This document shows positions 1 to 8,535 of a stretch of DNA of 14,865 nt, in pieces (the first letter of the stretch is position 1; every line of letters starts with the position of its first letter). The stretch lies in the NCBI GenBank assembly GCA_036378495.1, contig DASUWI010000013.1, positions 1-14,865 of the forward strand, written 5' to 3'. The position numbers and the translations under genes are program-made. A model generated the notes under the pieces. It saw only the letters and a program-made list of their open reading frames with translations, had not been told where the DNA came from and did no database searches. The DNA is from JAFALX01 sp036378495 (GTDB lineage: Bacteria; Chloroflexota; Dormibacteria; Aeolococcales; Aeolococcaceae).

Positions 1-2134
1 GCACGAGCTCTGCGGCCGCGTCGAGGTCGCCGAGCTCGGTGGCGACGAGGCAGAGCACCGCCCTCCCCCACCCCGCCTGCCCCTGCATGCCGAAGCCGGC
101 GGCCAGATCCGCGCAGCGCCGCGCCTCGCGGGCGGCCTCCACGAGCTGGGCAGCCCAGAGCGCGGCCCAGCTCCGGTAGTAGGGCAGCATCACGCGAATC
201 CAGGGGTCCTCGGGCAGCGACTGCAGGCGCTCGAGCAGCGGCTGCAGCGCCCCCACCTTCCCGTACGTCTCGAGCACGCTGAGCTCGTGGATCAGCACGC
301 GCGCCTCGGTCGGGTAGAGCCGGCGGGCTCGGGCATCGGCGCGGCTGCGATCGAGCTCGGCGGTGCCGGCGTCGAGCTTGCCGGCGAGGCACTTGGCCAG
401 GCCGAGCCAGTCGGTGGCGGCGATGCGCTGCTCCGCGGAGCCCGCCGCATCGGCGACGGCGACGGCACGCGCCGCGAGACGTTCTGCCTCCTCCGCCTCG
501 AGCTCGAAGGAGCGCAGCCCGGAGAGGCGGATGTAGGCCAGCGCCAGGTCCTCGCTGGCGCCGTGCTCCTCGAGGCCCGCCCGGGAGCGCTCGAACTCGC
601 GTTTCGACTCGGCGTACTGCGAGCGCAGCCAGTAGCAGCGCCCGAGGACCAGGCGGTGATGCGCCGCCAGCCGCGCCTCGCCGAGGTCGTCGAGCGCGGC
701 GACGCCCGCCTCGAGGTGCTCCTGCGCCGGAACGACGTCTCCGGCGGCGTGGTACGCCTCGCCGAGGCAGCACTCCAGCCGCGCCCGCTCCCGCGCGTCG
801 GCCGTGAAGGAGAGCGCCTGTGCGAACAGCTCGGCCGCCTCGCCCGGGGCCAGCCGGCGCAACGCCAGCTCTGCCGCGTCGGCGCATGCCAGCGCCGCGT
901 CCTCGGTGCGGCCGGCGGCGATGAGGTGATGGGCGAGCTCCGCGGGGTCGTCGGGACGGGTGCTGCGCAGTGCGTCGGCCGCGCGTCCGTGCAGCTGCCG
1001 CCGCCGCGACACCATGACGTCGTTGTAGACCGCGTCACGAACCAGGATGTGGCGGAAGCGGTAACCGTCCTCGCGTGCGCGGTCCTCCTCGATCAGCTGC
1101 ATCTCGAGGCAGGCCTCCAGCGCCACCAGCACGGTTTCTGCCGGAAGCGACACCATCTCGTGGAGTGCGGCGAAGTCAAAGCTCCGCCCCAGCACCGCGG
1201 CACAGCGCAGCGCCTCGAGCTGGTCGTGGTCGAGCCGGGCGCTGCGGGTGAGGATGCCGTCGGTGAGGCTCCGCGGCGGCGGCAGGTCGGTGAGCGTGGC
1301 CGCCTCCCACCCCGCGCGACCGACATCGCGCATGCCGCCCTGCTCCATGGCCTGGCGGAGCAGCTCCTCGATGGCGAACGGGAGACCGTCGGTGCGGTCG
1401 TGCAGCATGCGGGCGAACGCTCGCGGCGTATCTTCCGCATCGAAGATGGCGGCGGCCATGCCCGCGACGTCCTCAACGCTCAGCGGCTGCAGCCTCACGA
1501 CGTCGGCGCCCGACCGCTCCCAACGCTGCACGGCGGGGCGCAGCGCATGGTCGCGGGTGATGTCCACCTCGCGCAGCGTCAGCAGGAGCAGCGTCCCGGC
1601 GCTCTGCAGGCGGCGCACCAGGTGCTCGAGCAGCTCCTGCGTGGCGCGATCCAGCCAGTGCACGTCTTCGATGAGCAGCACCAGGCCGCCGCTCGACGAC
1701 GACAGCACGCGCAGGAGTGAGACCACCGACTCGAACAGCCGCAGGCGGTCGAGCGACGTGCCCGTGGCGTCGAATCGCTCGCCGGCCTGCAGATGGGGCA
1801 GGATGCGCGTCAGCGGTGCGATCTCGTCACCCAGCGCACCCACGACCTGCGCGCGCGCGGCCTCGTCGGCAAGGTGCTCGCCGAGCGCGTCGACCACGGG
1901 CAGGTAGGCAAGCGAGAGGTTCGACTCCGAGCACTCGCCGCGCAGCGTCAGGAGTCGCAGGGTGTGGGCATGGCGCATGACCTCGGCGGCGAGGCGGCTC
2001 TTGCCGGCACCGGCGTCGCCGGTGATCAGCGCCAGCCGGCTCTCACCGCGGACCGCGGCCAGCAACGCGCCCTCGAGACGCGCGAGCTCGCGGTCGCGGC
2101 CCACCATGACCGGGCTCCGGATCGGCGCTAGCAC
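1..2134 (-). CDS. AAA ATPase/TPR signalling regulator, MalT/LuxR-like, C-terminus outside the window
   Basis: The frame stays open from a GTG at 2134 to the window edge (711 residues), so the C-terminus is missing. Residues 8-20 (PVMVGRDRELARL) are the entry motif of this ATPase family. Walker A is GDAGAGKS at 39-46 and Walker B is LLIEDVHWLD, with Glu156-Asp157. A winged-helix-like stretch follows (FRHILVRDAVYND), then Ala/Leu/Glu-rich helical repeats typical of TPR regions. In this family an N-terminal STAND-type ATPase and TPR sensor usually precede a LuxR helix-turn-helix; whether one exists here cannot be seen. The GTG start is favoured by an AGGGGGAG ribosome site six bases upstream; an in-frame ATG at 2107 is the alternative. 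It diverges from the zinc-finger gene. The ATPase assignment is firm; DNA binding and target are unknown. Confidence 0.85.
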   Translation of the reverse strand, partial: MLAPIRSPVMVGRDRELARLEGALLAAVRGESRLALITGDAGAGKSRLAAEVMRHAHTLRLLTLRGECSESNLSLAYLPVVDALGEHLADEAARAQVVGALGDEIAPLTRILPHLQAGERFDATGTSLDRLRLFESVVSLLRVLSSSSGGLVLLIEDVHWLDRATQELLEHLVRRLQSAGTLLLLTLREVDITRDHALRPAVQRWERSGADVVRLQPLSVEDVAGMAAAIFDAEDTPRAFARMLHDRTDGLPFAIEELLRQAMEQGGMRDVGRAGWEAATLTDLPPPRSLTDGILTRSARLDHDQLEALRCAAVLGRSFDFAALHEMVSLPAETVLVALEACLEMQLIEEDRAREDGYRFRHILVRDAVYNDVMVSRRRQLHGRAADALRSTRPDDPAELAHHLIAAGRTEDAALACADAAELALRRLAPGEAAELFAQALSFTADARERARLECCLGEAYHAAGDVVPAQEHLEAGVAALDDLGEARLAAHHRLVLGRCYWLRSQYAESKREFERSRAGLEEHGASEDLALAYIRLSGLRSFELEAEEAERLAARAVAVADAAGSAEQRIAATDWLGLAKCLAGKLDAGTAELDRSRADARARRLYPTEARVLIHELSVLETYGKVGALQPLLERLQSLPEDPWIRVMLPYYRSWAALWAAQLVEAAREARRCADLAAGFGMQGQAGWGRAVLCLVATELGDLDAAAELV

Positions 2135-2188
2135 TGTGCTCTCCCCCTGCTGCCCCCGAAATCATGTCACCGCACCGGAGGTGGTGGC

Positions 2189-2194
2189 AGTATG
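2189..2194 (-). promoter_or_regulatory. possible -10 box for the AAA ATPase gene
   Basis: On the minus strand the hexamer reads CATACT, matching the -10-like hexamers seen before other genes in this window. It would place transcription start near 2182, giving a leader of about 48 bases that contains the AGGGGGAG site. No convincing -35 was found, so this is tentative. Confidence 0.3.
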
Positions 2195-2214
2195 CGCAGT
2201 CAGGTATCACACCC

Positions 2215-2222
2215 GAGGAGGG
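2215..2222 (+). promoter_or_regulatory. ribosome binding site that decides the start of the small zinc-finger gene
   Basis: GAGGAGGG ends one base before an ATG at 2224 but seven bases before an in-frame GTG at 2230. Normal Shine-Dalgarno spacing therefore favours the GTG, although the ATG is only two codons longer. Confidence 0.6.
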
Positions 2223-2229
2223 AATGACA

Positions 2230-2457
2230 GTGACCACTGATCATCTGGTGAGCTGCGGCCACGGCCACGACGGTCTCACGGTCTGTCCCACGTGCAACGG
2301 CACCGGCCACGTCGCGGTGGGAAAACCCGGCGCGCAACCGTGGCTTCCAAGAGGCCCGGGCGCCGCAGCCGCGGGCACCGGCGATCCCCACTGCGTGGCC
2401 TGCAAGGGCTCCGGGCTGCTGGAAGCGCATGGTCAGGCGGGCTCCTGCACCGGCTGA
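2230..2457 (+). CDS. small DnaJ-type zinc-finger protein
   Basis: A protein of 75 residues from the GTG at 2230 (77 from the ATG at 2224). It carries two CxxCxGxG motifs: CPTCNGTG (residues 19-26) and CVACKGSG (55-62), about 30 residues apart. In DnaJ and related chaperones such pairs form one four-cysteine zinc site. The linker between them is Gly/Ala/Pro-rich and probably flexible. There is also a Cys-His-rich start (Cys9, His11, His13) and a lone Cys near the end. No J-domain is present, so it is not a DnaJ. It lies directly upstream of ppc in the same reading frame, separated by one TGA and 21 bases. Zinc binding is likely; the role is unknown (scaffold, small chaperone adaptor or regulator are possible). 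Confidence 0.7.
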   Translation: MTTDHLVSCGHGHDGLTVCPTCNGTGHVAVGKPGAQPWLPRGPGAAAAGTGDPHCVACKGSGLLEAHGQAGSCTG

Positions 2458-2478
2458 CCGCGTCATGCTTGCACCGTC

Positions 2479-5352
2479 GTGCAAGCAGTTCATCATCCGT
2501 CGCATCAGCGCGCCGCCGAAGCGGCCGACCGCCGCCTCGCCGGTCATATCCACCTGCTCGAAAGCCTGCTTCGTGAGGCGCTGATCCAGCAGGAGGGCAG
2601 CGGCCTCGTCGACCTCGAGGAAGACGTCCGGGCGAAGACGGGGCTGCTGCGCGAGCGCCACGACGACCAGGTGAGCCGCGACCTGGACCGGCAGCTGCGC
2701 GACATCGACGTGACCACGGCCATGCGCCTGATCCGCGCGTCCACGCTGTACTTCCAGCTGGTCAACCTGGCCGAGCTGGAGCACCGCGTCCATCTCTTCC
2801 GTGCGATGCAGGCGCAGGGCGGCGACGACGCACCCGCGCCGGGCACGTTTCACGACCTGTTCCGCCGCGCCGCGACCATCGAGGCGGGGCAGGAGAGCCT
2901 CGCCGCCAGCTTCACCGACCTCGACGTGGTGCCGGTGATGACAGCCCACCCCACCGAGGCGGCGCGGCGCTCGGTGCTCGATCACCTCACCGGCGTGGCG
3001 ACCGCGCTCGATGCGCTGGACGCGCACGCGGTGGGATCCCCGGGCTACGCGGCCCTGGTCGACCGCATGCGCGAGGAGATCATGCTGCTCTGGCAGACGG
3101 AGGATCTGCGGCTGACGCGGCCCAGGGTGCATGACGAGGCACGCAACGTGCGCCTGCATCTCGACTTGCTCCTCGACGTGCTGCCTGCGATCCACGCAGA
3201 GCTGGAGCGCCGCTGGACCCAGGTGTTCGCCGCGCCGCCGCCACCGTGGCGACCCATGCTGCGACTGGGGTCGTGGGCGGGCGGCGACCAGGACGGCAAC
3301 CCGCACACGCGCTCGCAGAGCCTTCGCGACGCGCTGCGCGCGCAGCAGGCGCACGTGCTAACCCATTACCGCGACGAGGTATGGGCCATCTCCGGCAAAT
3401 ACAGTCAGTCCACGCGGTGGATCGGTCACGACGCGGATCTGGAGGCGTCGGTGGCCGCCGACGAGGCGGACATGCCGGGCGCCGCCCAGGCATTGGGCGA
3501 GCGCAGCCGCAACGAGCTCTACCGGCGCAAGCTGGCGCTGATGCGCCGCCGCCTCGACGCCACCCTGGCGGGACTCGAGGGCCGCATCGCCGAGCATCCG
3601 TACACCTCGGCGGGCGAGCTGCTCGCCGACCTCGATCTCATCGACGGCGCGCTGCGCCGGCAGCGCGGCGCGCTCTTCGCCGGCCGGTCGCTGCAGACGC
3701 TGCGCCGCCAGGTCGCCGCGTTCGACTTCTGCGGGTACGCCATCGACGTCCGGCAGCACGCCGAGCGGATCCGGCATGTGGCCACCGCGGTGCTGCGTCA
3801 GTGCTCGCAGATCGCCGGCACACTCGACGAGCTCGATGAGGAGGCGGCCATCGCGCTGCTGGCGCAGGCGATGCGCCAGCGCGGCCCGCATATGAGAACG
3901 CTGCGGCTGAACGCGGACGACCGCGACCTGCTCGACACCCTGGTCGAGATGGGGCGCGCCCAGCGCGCCGTCTCCCCGCGCGCGTCCGAGGCCCTGGTCA
4001 TCTCGATGACCGCCTCCCCGGTGGATGTGATGGCGGCGCTGTGGCTCGCATCCCTCGTCGGCCTCGCCTCCTGGTCGTTCGGCGAGGTCGCCGAGAGCCA
4101 CGTTGACCTCGTGCCGCTGGTCGAGACCATCAGCGACCTGCGCGCGGCGCCGGCCACGCTGCGCCGCCTCCTGGCGCAGCCGGAATACGCCTCGCAGGTG
4201 CGCGCCCGGGGCGGCGTGCAGGAGGTGATGCTGGGGTACAGCGACAGCGCCAAGGACGGCGGGTACCTTGCCGCGCAGTGGTCGCTGTACGTCGCCCACC
4301 GCGAGCTCGCCCGGGCCTGCGACGACTACGGCGTCCGCCTGAGGCTGTTCCACGGCCGCGGCGGTTCGGTGTCGCGCGGGGGCGGGCCGACCCACGAGGC
4401 GCTGCTGGCGCAGCCCCCCGGAGCCGTGCGCGGCAAGGTGCGCATCACCGAGCAGGGCGAGGTGCTGCACTACCGGTACTCCCGCGCCGAGGTCGCGCAG
4501 CACCACCTTGAACTCGTCACCGCGGCGGTCTGGGAGGCGAGCTCGCTGCAGGGACCGCTGCCGGCCGAGAGCGAGCGCCGCTGGGAGGCGGCGATGGCGC
4601 GGATCGCCGCCGACAGCTACCGGCGCTACCGCGCCTTCGTGTACACCGACGACTTCGCGCGCTTCTTCGACGAGGTCACGCCCATCGCCGAGCTGGCCCA
4701 GCTGAACATCGGCTCCAGGCCGGCCGCCCGCTCCACCTCGCAGCGGATCGAGGATCTGCGCGCCATCCCCTGGGTATTCGCCTGGACCCAGACGCGCCTC
4801 ATGCTGCCGTCCTGGTTCGGCGTGGGCGGCTCGCTGGGCGCCTTCGTCGAGGATCAGGACGTTCTTGTCGATGGTGACCACAACGCGCCGCCCGCGGCGG
4901 CGAACGACGCGCTTTTGCCGCCGCCCGGGCAGCCGCGGTGGGACCTGCTCCACGAGATGTACCAGCGGTGGCCGTTCTTCCGCGCGCTCGTGGGCAACCT
5001 CGAGATGGTGCTCGCCAAGACCGACCTCGGCGTCGCCGGCCGCTACCTCGAGCTGGTGCGTGACCCCGCCCTGCGCTCGCGCATGTGGGACGAGGTCCTG
5101 GCCGAGCACGAGCGCACCGTGGCGGCCATCCTGCTCGTGACCCGCAAGCAAGACCTGCTGGTCGATCAGCCGCAGCTGAAGGAGACGCTGCGGCTGCGCG
5201 ATCCGCACATCGATCCGCTCTCGGTGCTGCAGGCGCAGATGCTGGCGCGATACCGCGATCTCCCCGCCGACGCCCCGAGCCGCCCGGCGCTGCTGGAGGC
5301 CATCCTGCGCACCGTCAACGGCATCGCAGCGGGGTTGCAGAACACCGGGTGA
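2479..5352 (+). CDS. ppc: phosphoenolpyruvate carboxylase
   Basis: This cytoplasmic anaplerotic enzyme makes oxaloacetate from phosphoenolpyruvate and bicarbonate. At 957 residues it is of normal bacterial length and intact. Motifs run in order: MTAHPTE with catalytic His157; GGDQDGNP (268-275); PLVETI; LGYSDSAKDGG with Lys592; FHGRGGSVSRGGGP with His625 and Arg627; ITEQGEV; GSRPAAR with Arg747; and the C-terminal QNTG that closes the active site and holds the allosteric Asn (Asn955, the counterpart of E. coli Asn881). The start is the GTG at 2479, the only start codon between the preceding in-frame TGA and the first conserved helix. It has no clear ribosome site, so translation may be coupled to the zinc-finger gene 21 bases upstream. 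The cyclase gene follows after 42 bases. Confidence 0.97.
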   Translation: MQAVHHPSHQRAAEAADRRLAGHIHLLESLLREALIQQEGSGLVDLEEDVRAKTGLLRERHDDQVSRDLDRQLRDIDVTTAMRLIRASTLYFQLVNLAELEHRVHLFRAMQAQGGDDAPAPGTFHDLFRRAATIEAGQESLAASFTDLDVVPVMTAHPTEAARRSVLDHLTGVATALDALDAHAVGSPGYAALVDRMREEIMLLWQTEDLRLTRPRVHDEARNVRLHLDLLLDVLPAIHAELERRWTQVFAAPPPPWRPMLRLGSWAGGDQDGNPHTRSQSLRDALRAQQAHVLTHYRDEVWAISGKYSQSTRWIGHDADLEASVAADEADMPGAAQALGERSRNELYRRKLALMRRRLDATLAGLEGRIAEHPYTSAGELLADLDLIDGALRRQRGALFAGRSLQTLRRQVAAFDFCGYAIDVRQHAERIRHVATAVLRQCSQIAGTLDELDEEAAIALLAQAMRQRGPHMRTLRLNADDRDLLDTLVEMGRAQRAVSPRASEALVISMTASPVDVMAALWLASLVGLASWSFGEVAESHVDLVPLVETISDLRAAPATLRRLLAQPEYASQVRARGGVQEVMLGYSDSAKDGGYLAAQWSLYVAHRELARACDDYGVRLRLFHGRGGSVSRGGGPTHEALLAQPPGAVRGKVRITEQGEVLHYRYSRAEVAQHHLELVTAAVWEASSLQGPLPAESERRWEAAMARIAADSYRRYRAFVYTDDFARFFDEVTPIAELAQLNIGSRPAARSTSQRIEDLRAIPWVFAWTQTRLMLPSWFGVGGSLGAFVEDQDVLVDGDHNAPPAAANDALLPPPGQPRWDLLHEMYQRWPFFRALVGNLEMVLAKTDLGVAGRYLELVRDPALRSRMWDEVLAEHERTVAAILLVTRKQDLLVDQPQLKETLRLRDPHIDPLSVLQAQMLARYRDLPADAPSRPALLEAILRTVNGIAAGLQNTG

Positions 5353-5382
5353 GCCTCAACGTGCGCTGCTTTTGGCGTGTGC

Positions 5383-5388
5383 GATACT
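5383..5388 (+). promoter_or_regulatory. extended -10 box of a probable leaderless promoter for the cyclase gene
   Basis: GATACT is preceded by TGC (an extended -10) and ends six bases before the ATG at 5395, so transcription should begin at or next to the A of the ATG. No Shine-Dalgarno sequence precedes that ATG. No good -35 is visible. Confidence 0.5.
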
Positions 5389-5394
5389 CGCCGC

Positions 5395-6630
5395 ATGGAG
5401 GGAGGACTGTTTCGGCTGGGACGGCCGGTTCCGCCTGACACGCAGCGCCTGATCCTGCTGTTCGTCGGTCTGCTGTTCGTCTTCGCGGGGGGCAGCGGCT
5501 GCGCCCTCGCGGTGTTCGCCTCCGACCTGGTGCTGCATCCGGCCGGCCTCGTCGTGGTCGGTGGCATCTCGGTGGCCACCGGTCTCGCTTTCATCGGCCT
5601 CTACGCCGCGCATCCGCAGGTGATCAACCGCCGCTTCGGTGCGCTGGCGTATGCGCTGCAGTTCGGCTCTCCCTTCTTCATCGCCGCCGCTCAGTACATG
5701 GTGGGGCCGCGGACGATCCTGCCCATGCTCCTGCTGAGCGAGGTGACGATCTTCAGCTTCTATCTCATGACGGTGGTGGTTGCGTCCGCGGTGATCGCGC
5801 TCATCGCCGCGGAGCTGGCGATCGTGCTCGCCATCCAGCCCGGCTATCCATCGCCGATCGCGCAGTGGGCGTTCGTGATCGGTTCGGTGATCGCGGCGGG
5901 GGCGACGTTCGGCGGGCTGATGGCGCGCGCGCTCGAGGAGGTCGACCGTTTCAACCGCCTGCGCCGGTTCCTGCCCGACCAGGTGGCGTCACGGTTGCTC
6001 GACTCGGGCAACGAGGAGCATCTGCGCCCGCACCGGCGTGAGATCGCGGTGATCTTCGTCGACCTGCGCAACTTCACCCGGTTCGCATCGGACGCGGCGC
6101 CGGAGGAGGTGGTCGACCTGCTCGGCGAGTACTACCGCACCGTCGCGCAGCCGCTGCAGGCTGCCAACGCGACCGTGGGCGCGCTTGCCGGGGACGGCCT
6201 CATGGCCTACTTCAACGACCCGGTTCCGTGTGACGACCCGGCGGGCACCGCCGTGCGCGTCGCCATCGCGGTGCGCCGCGATCTGCAGCGGCTGATCGCG
6301 GACTGGGATGACAAGGGATTCCACCTCGGCGTCGGCATGGGCATCGCCTTTGGATACGCGACGCTCGGCACGATCGGATTGGAGTCGCGCGGCGACTACA
6401 CCGCGCTGGGCCCGGTGGTCAACCTCGCCGCCCGGCTGTGCGCCGAGGCGGCCAGCGGCGAGATCCTCATCGACCAGCGGACGTACGCCTCGACGCGCAG
6501 CGTGCTCGAGCGCACCGACGTGCGCCGCCTGCAGCTCAAGGGATTCGCCGACCCGGTGACGGCGCGCGTGGTCGACGGCCTCGTTGCCCCGGACGCGAAA
6601 ACGACGACGACGCCCGTACCGTCTGCCTAG
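5395..6630 (+). CDS. membrane-anchored class III adenylate/guanylate cyclase
   Basis: A protein of 411 residues. Residues 18-180 hold about six hydrophobic helices. A short connecting helix (EEVDRFNRLRRFLP) leads to a class III cyclase homology domain from about residue 216. Metal-binding Asp223 (FVDLRNF) and Asp267 (GDGLMAYF) are present, as are Asn343 and Arg347 (VVNLAARL), which stabilise the transition state. The usual base-selecting Lys four residues before Asp267 is Ala263, and the partner position is Thr336 (DYTALG). Activity therefore looks possible, but ATP versus GTP preference cannot be assigned. The membrane part may sense lipid or environment; family knowledge gives no ligand. 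The ATG at 5395 is chosen over a GTG at 5377 because of the adjoining -10 box. Its stop codon overlaps that of the convergent gene. Confidence 0.88.
   Translation: MEGGLFRLGRPVPPDTQRLILLFVGLLFVFAGGSGCALAVFASDLVLHPAGLVVVGGISVATGLAFIGLYAAHPQVINRRFGALAYALQFGSPFFIAAAQYMVGPRTILPMLLLSEVTIFSFYLMTVVVASAVIALIAAELAIVLAIQPGYPSPIAQWAFVIGSVIAAGATFGGLMARALEEVDRFNRLRRFLPDQVASRLLDSGNEEHLRPHRREIAVIFVDLRNFTRFASDAAPEEVVDLLGEYYRTVAQPLQAANATVGALAGDGLMAYFNDPVPCDDPAGTAVRVAIAVRRDLQRLIADWDDKGFHLGVGMGIAFGYATLGTIGLESRGDYTALGPVVNLAARLCAEAASGEILIDQRTYASTRSVLERTDVRRLQLKGFADPVTARVVDGLVAPDAKTTTTPVPSA
6627..6630. other. CTAG shared by two convergent stop codons
   Basis: The cyclase gene ends with TAG at 6628-6630 on the plus strand, and the membrane-protein gene ends with TAG at 6629-6627 on the minus strand. 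The palindrome CTAG supplies both stops, so there is no room for a terminator between the genes and the transcripts should overlap. Confidence 0.9.
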
Positions 6631-8474
6631 GTGCGTCCGGGCTCGGACGTGATCGTGCGCAGGCGATGCAGCGCGGTCACCGCGAAGGTCATGGTCAGCG
6701 GGATGCCCAGGAACAGGATCCCCTCCTTCACCCACAGCTCGGCGTCGAATGTGCTCTCCAGCAGCACGCCCCTCTGGTTGTGCAGGCTGGCGTACATCAG
6801 CACCGTCGCCGCCACGAGCAGGATGTAGCCGATGAATGCGAGCACTCGTGTGTCCCGCGGGAAGATGCGACCCGACACGTTGGTGATCGCCTCACCCGAC
6901 ACGGCGATATCCCAGAGCAGCGCCACGATGAGGATGACTGCGCCACCGACCGCGAGGCCGCCGGACGCGCCAAGTGACTCGAGGTGTCCGCGGTTGGCGT
7001 ACAGCAGGTCGATGTAGCTGAGCAGCTCCATCGTGACCGTGGCGATCAGGAGCACGGTGATCGGCACCATCCACTGACGGACTCTGCGCAACACCAGCGC
7101 AGCGACGAGCACCGACGCCGTCAGCAGAGCGGCCGCGGCCCGGAACCCTTCGGGCCCGAGGTACGGCGGATTGTCGGACGTTATGCCGAGCGGAGGGTTG
7201 TCGAGGTTCCCCAGCACCCATATCGAGCCCAGCAGGTCGGTGAGGCCGATGAGCGCGACGAAGATCAGCGCGGCGCACCAGCCCGCAGCCAGACGTCCAC
7301 GCGCCGCGAGCAGCGTGATCACGGCGACGATGCCGCCGGCGATCCAGAGCGCGGCCGAGGCCAGCTGGATGTAGTCGTCGAGGTGCCCGCTCGACCCCTG
7401 CAGCGCCTCTGTCACGAAGCCTGATGCGGTGTCGAGGATGGCCACAGCCGCCACCGCCAGAAATGGGATGGATGTACCCCACTCACCACGCGGCTTGGCG
7501 ATCGCGTACAGCGCGGCGGCGAACGCGAACACGATGGCGGCATAGGCGAGCTCCGCCCAGCCGCCGCCGTCGGCGCTCAATGACGCCTGGATGCCGTCGT
7601 ACGCGATCGCCGCGCAGGCGAGTGCAACCACAACCACGAACGCAGACCGCGGCGCGCTCGTGCGCAACCGTCGAGCCAGGCGCGCGACGGCCAGCTGCCC
7701 CCACTCACCAAAGTCGGAACCGGTGAGCACCAGGATCGGGATCAGCAGGTACTGGATGTTGCCCAGCTGATCGAAGACGTCGTTGGTGAACACGGATACC
7801 TGGGTCTCGTCGGGCGTCAGGTTCTGCCCGGCGTCAGCGGCGCTCGAGGCGAGAAACACGGCGGTGTAGATGCCGGCGACGAGCAGGAACAGCAGGAGCG
7901 GCATCGCGCTGCGCACCGCGCTGCACACGCGACCGGGGTGCGCATCATCAACGATGCGGCGATGCTCAAACGGCCACGTGGCCACGCCGATCACGGCGAT
8001 GACGCCGACTAGCACGTAGACAGCCACGTGCACACCGACACCCAGGTTGTCGAGCGCGTCGCGCTCGATGAACATGGCGCCGAAAAAGACGCCGAACACG
8101 ACGGCGCGCACGATCACGCCGGCGCGAAACGCGCCCGCGAGCAGAAACGCCCAGGCCGCGGTGGCCAGCGCAACGCCGATGAAGAACGTCGCGACGGAGA
8201 CCAGCTGGATCCCGTTGCCGCCCTCACCCGGGAACGCGTAGAGACTGGGAGCGAACACGCCGCCGGACGCGTTCTTGAGCGCCAGCAGCAGCGCCGCCGC
8301 AAGCAGTTGGGCGACGGCGAGTGCGACGATCAGGCGGAGGTCGCGGCGTAATGAGACGACGTCGATGAGCCGCTCGCGCAACACCTCGCGCAGCGGAGCG
8401 GCCACCTCGTCGATGTGTGCCGCGTGCATCTCGTGCTCGGGACGCCGCGAAACGGCTGCGCTCGCCTGCTGCAT
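6627..8474 (-). CDS. unrecognised polytopic membrane protein, about 16 helices
   Basis: I do not recognise this 615-residue protein. About 26 polar, probably cytoplasmic residues (HEMHAAHIDEVAAPLREVL) precede roughly 16 hydrophobic segments spread to the C-terminus. One acidic loop follows the fifth segment (SSAADAGQNLTPDETQVS). No ATPase, peptidase, glycosyltransferase or transporter signature was seen. The ATG at 8474 has no ribosome site; the next ATG, 15 codons in, is possible, and the open frame also extends upstream. The gene lies 61 bases behind the second metal permease on the same strand with no clear terminator, so it could be the last gene of the metal-uptake operon; that is inference from position only. 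A multi-helix enzyme, exporter or membrane scaffold all remain possible. Confidence 0.75.
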   Translation of the reverse strand: MQQASAAVSRRPEHEMHAAHIDEVAAPLREVLRERLIDVVSLRRDLRLIVALAVAQLLAAALLLALKNASGGVFAPSLYAFPGEGGNGIQLVSVATFFIGVALATAAWAFLLAGAFRAGVIVRAVVFGVFFGAMFIERDALDNLGVGVHVAVYVLVGVIAVIGVATWPFEHRRIVDDAHPGRVCSAVRSAMPLLLFLLVAGIYTAVFLASSAADAGQNLTPDETQVSVFTNDVFDQLGNIQYLLIPILVLTGSDFGEWGQLAVARLARRLRTSAPRSAFVVVVALACAAIAYDGIQASLSADGGGWAELAYAAIVFAFAAALYAIAKPRGEWGTSIPFLAVAAVAILDTASGFVTEALQGSSGHLDDYIQLASAALWIAGGIVAVITLLAARGRLAAGWCAALIFVALIGLTDLLGSIWVLGNLDNPPLGITSDNPPYLGPEGFRAAAALLTASVLVAALVLRRVRQWMVPITVLLIATVTMELLSYIDLLYANRGHLESLGASGGLAVGGAVILIVALLWDIAVSGEAITNVSGRIFPRDTRVLAFIGYILLVAATVLMYASLHNQRGVLLESTFDAELWVKEGILFLGIPLTMTFAVTALHRLRTITSEPGRT

Positions 8475-8535
8475 GGTGAGGGGTGAAACCAGGGTGCGCG
8501 GAGATGGCGCGGACCGGTGGGTCTGCGGCGAAGTG

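Noticed and set aside
287..1720. Long plus-strand open frame (477 codons) opposite the AAA ATPase gene
   Set aside because: The product is low-complexity Arg/Gly/Ala/Val-rich with no motif, whereas the minus strand gives a clean Walker A/B ATPase.
2200..5208. Two long minus-strand open frames antisense to ppc (2200-3354 and 3358-5208)
   Set aside because: They mirror the codon bias of a fully conserved ppc; their sequences are Arg/Val/His-rich and motif-free.
5989..6735. Minus-strand open frame antisense to the cyclase domain
   Set aside because: There are no motifs, and it overlaps the conserved catalytic domain on the other strand.
8475..8535. Terminator or promoter in the 61-base gap before the orphan membrane protein
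   Set aside because: No stable hairpin with a T-run, convincing promoter pair or ribosome site was found.
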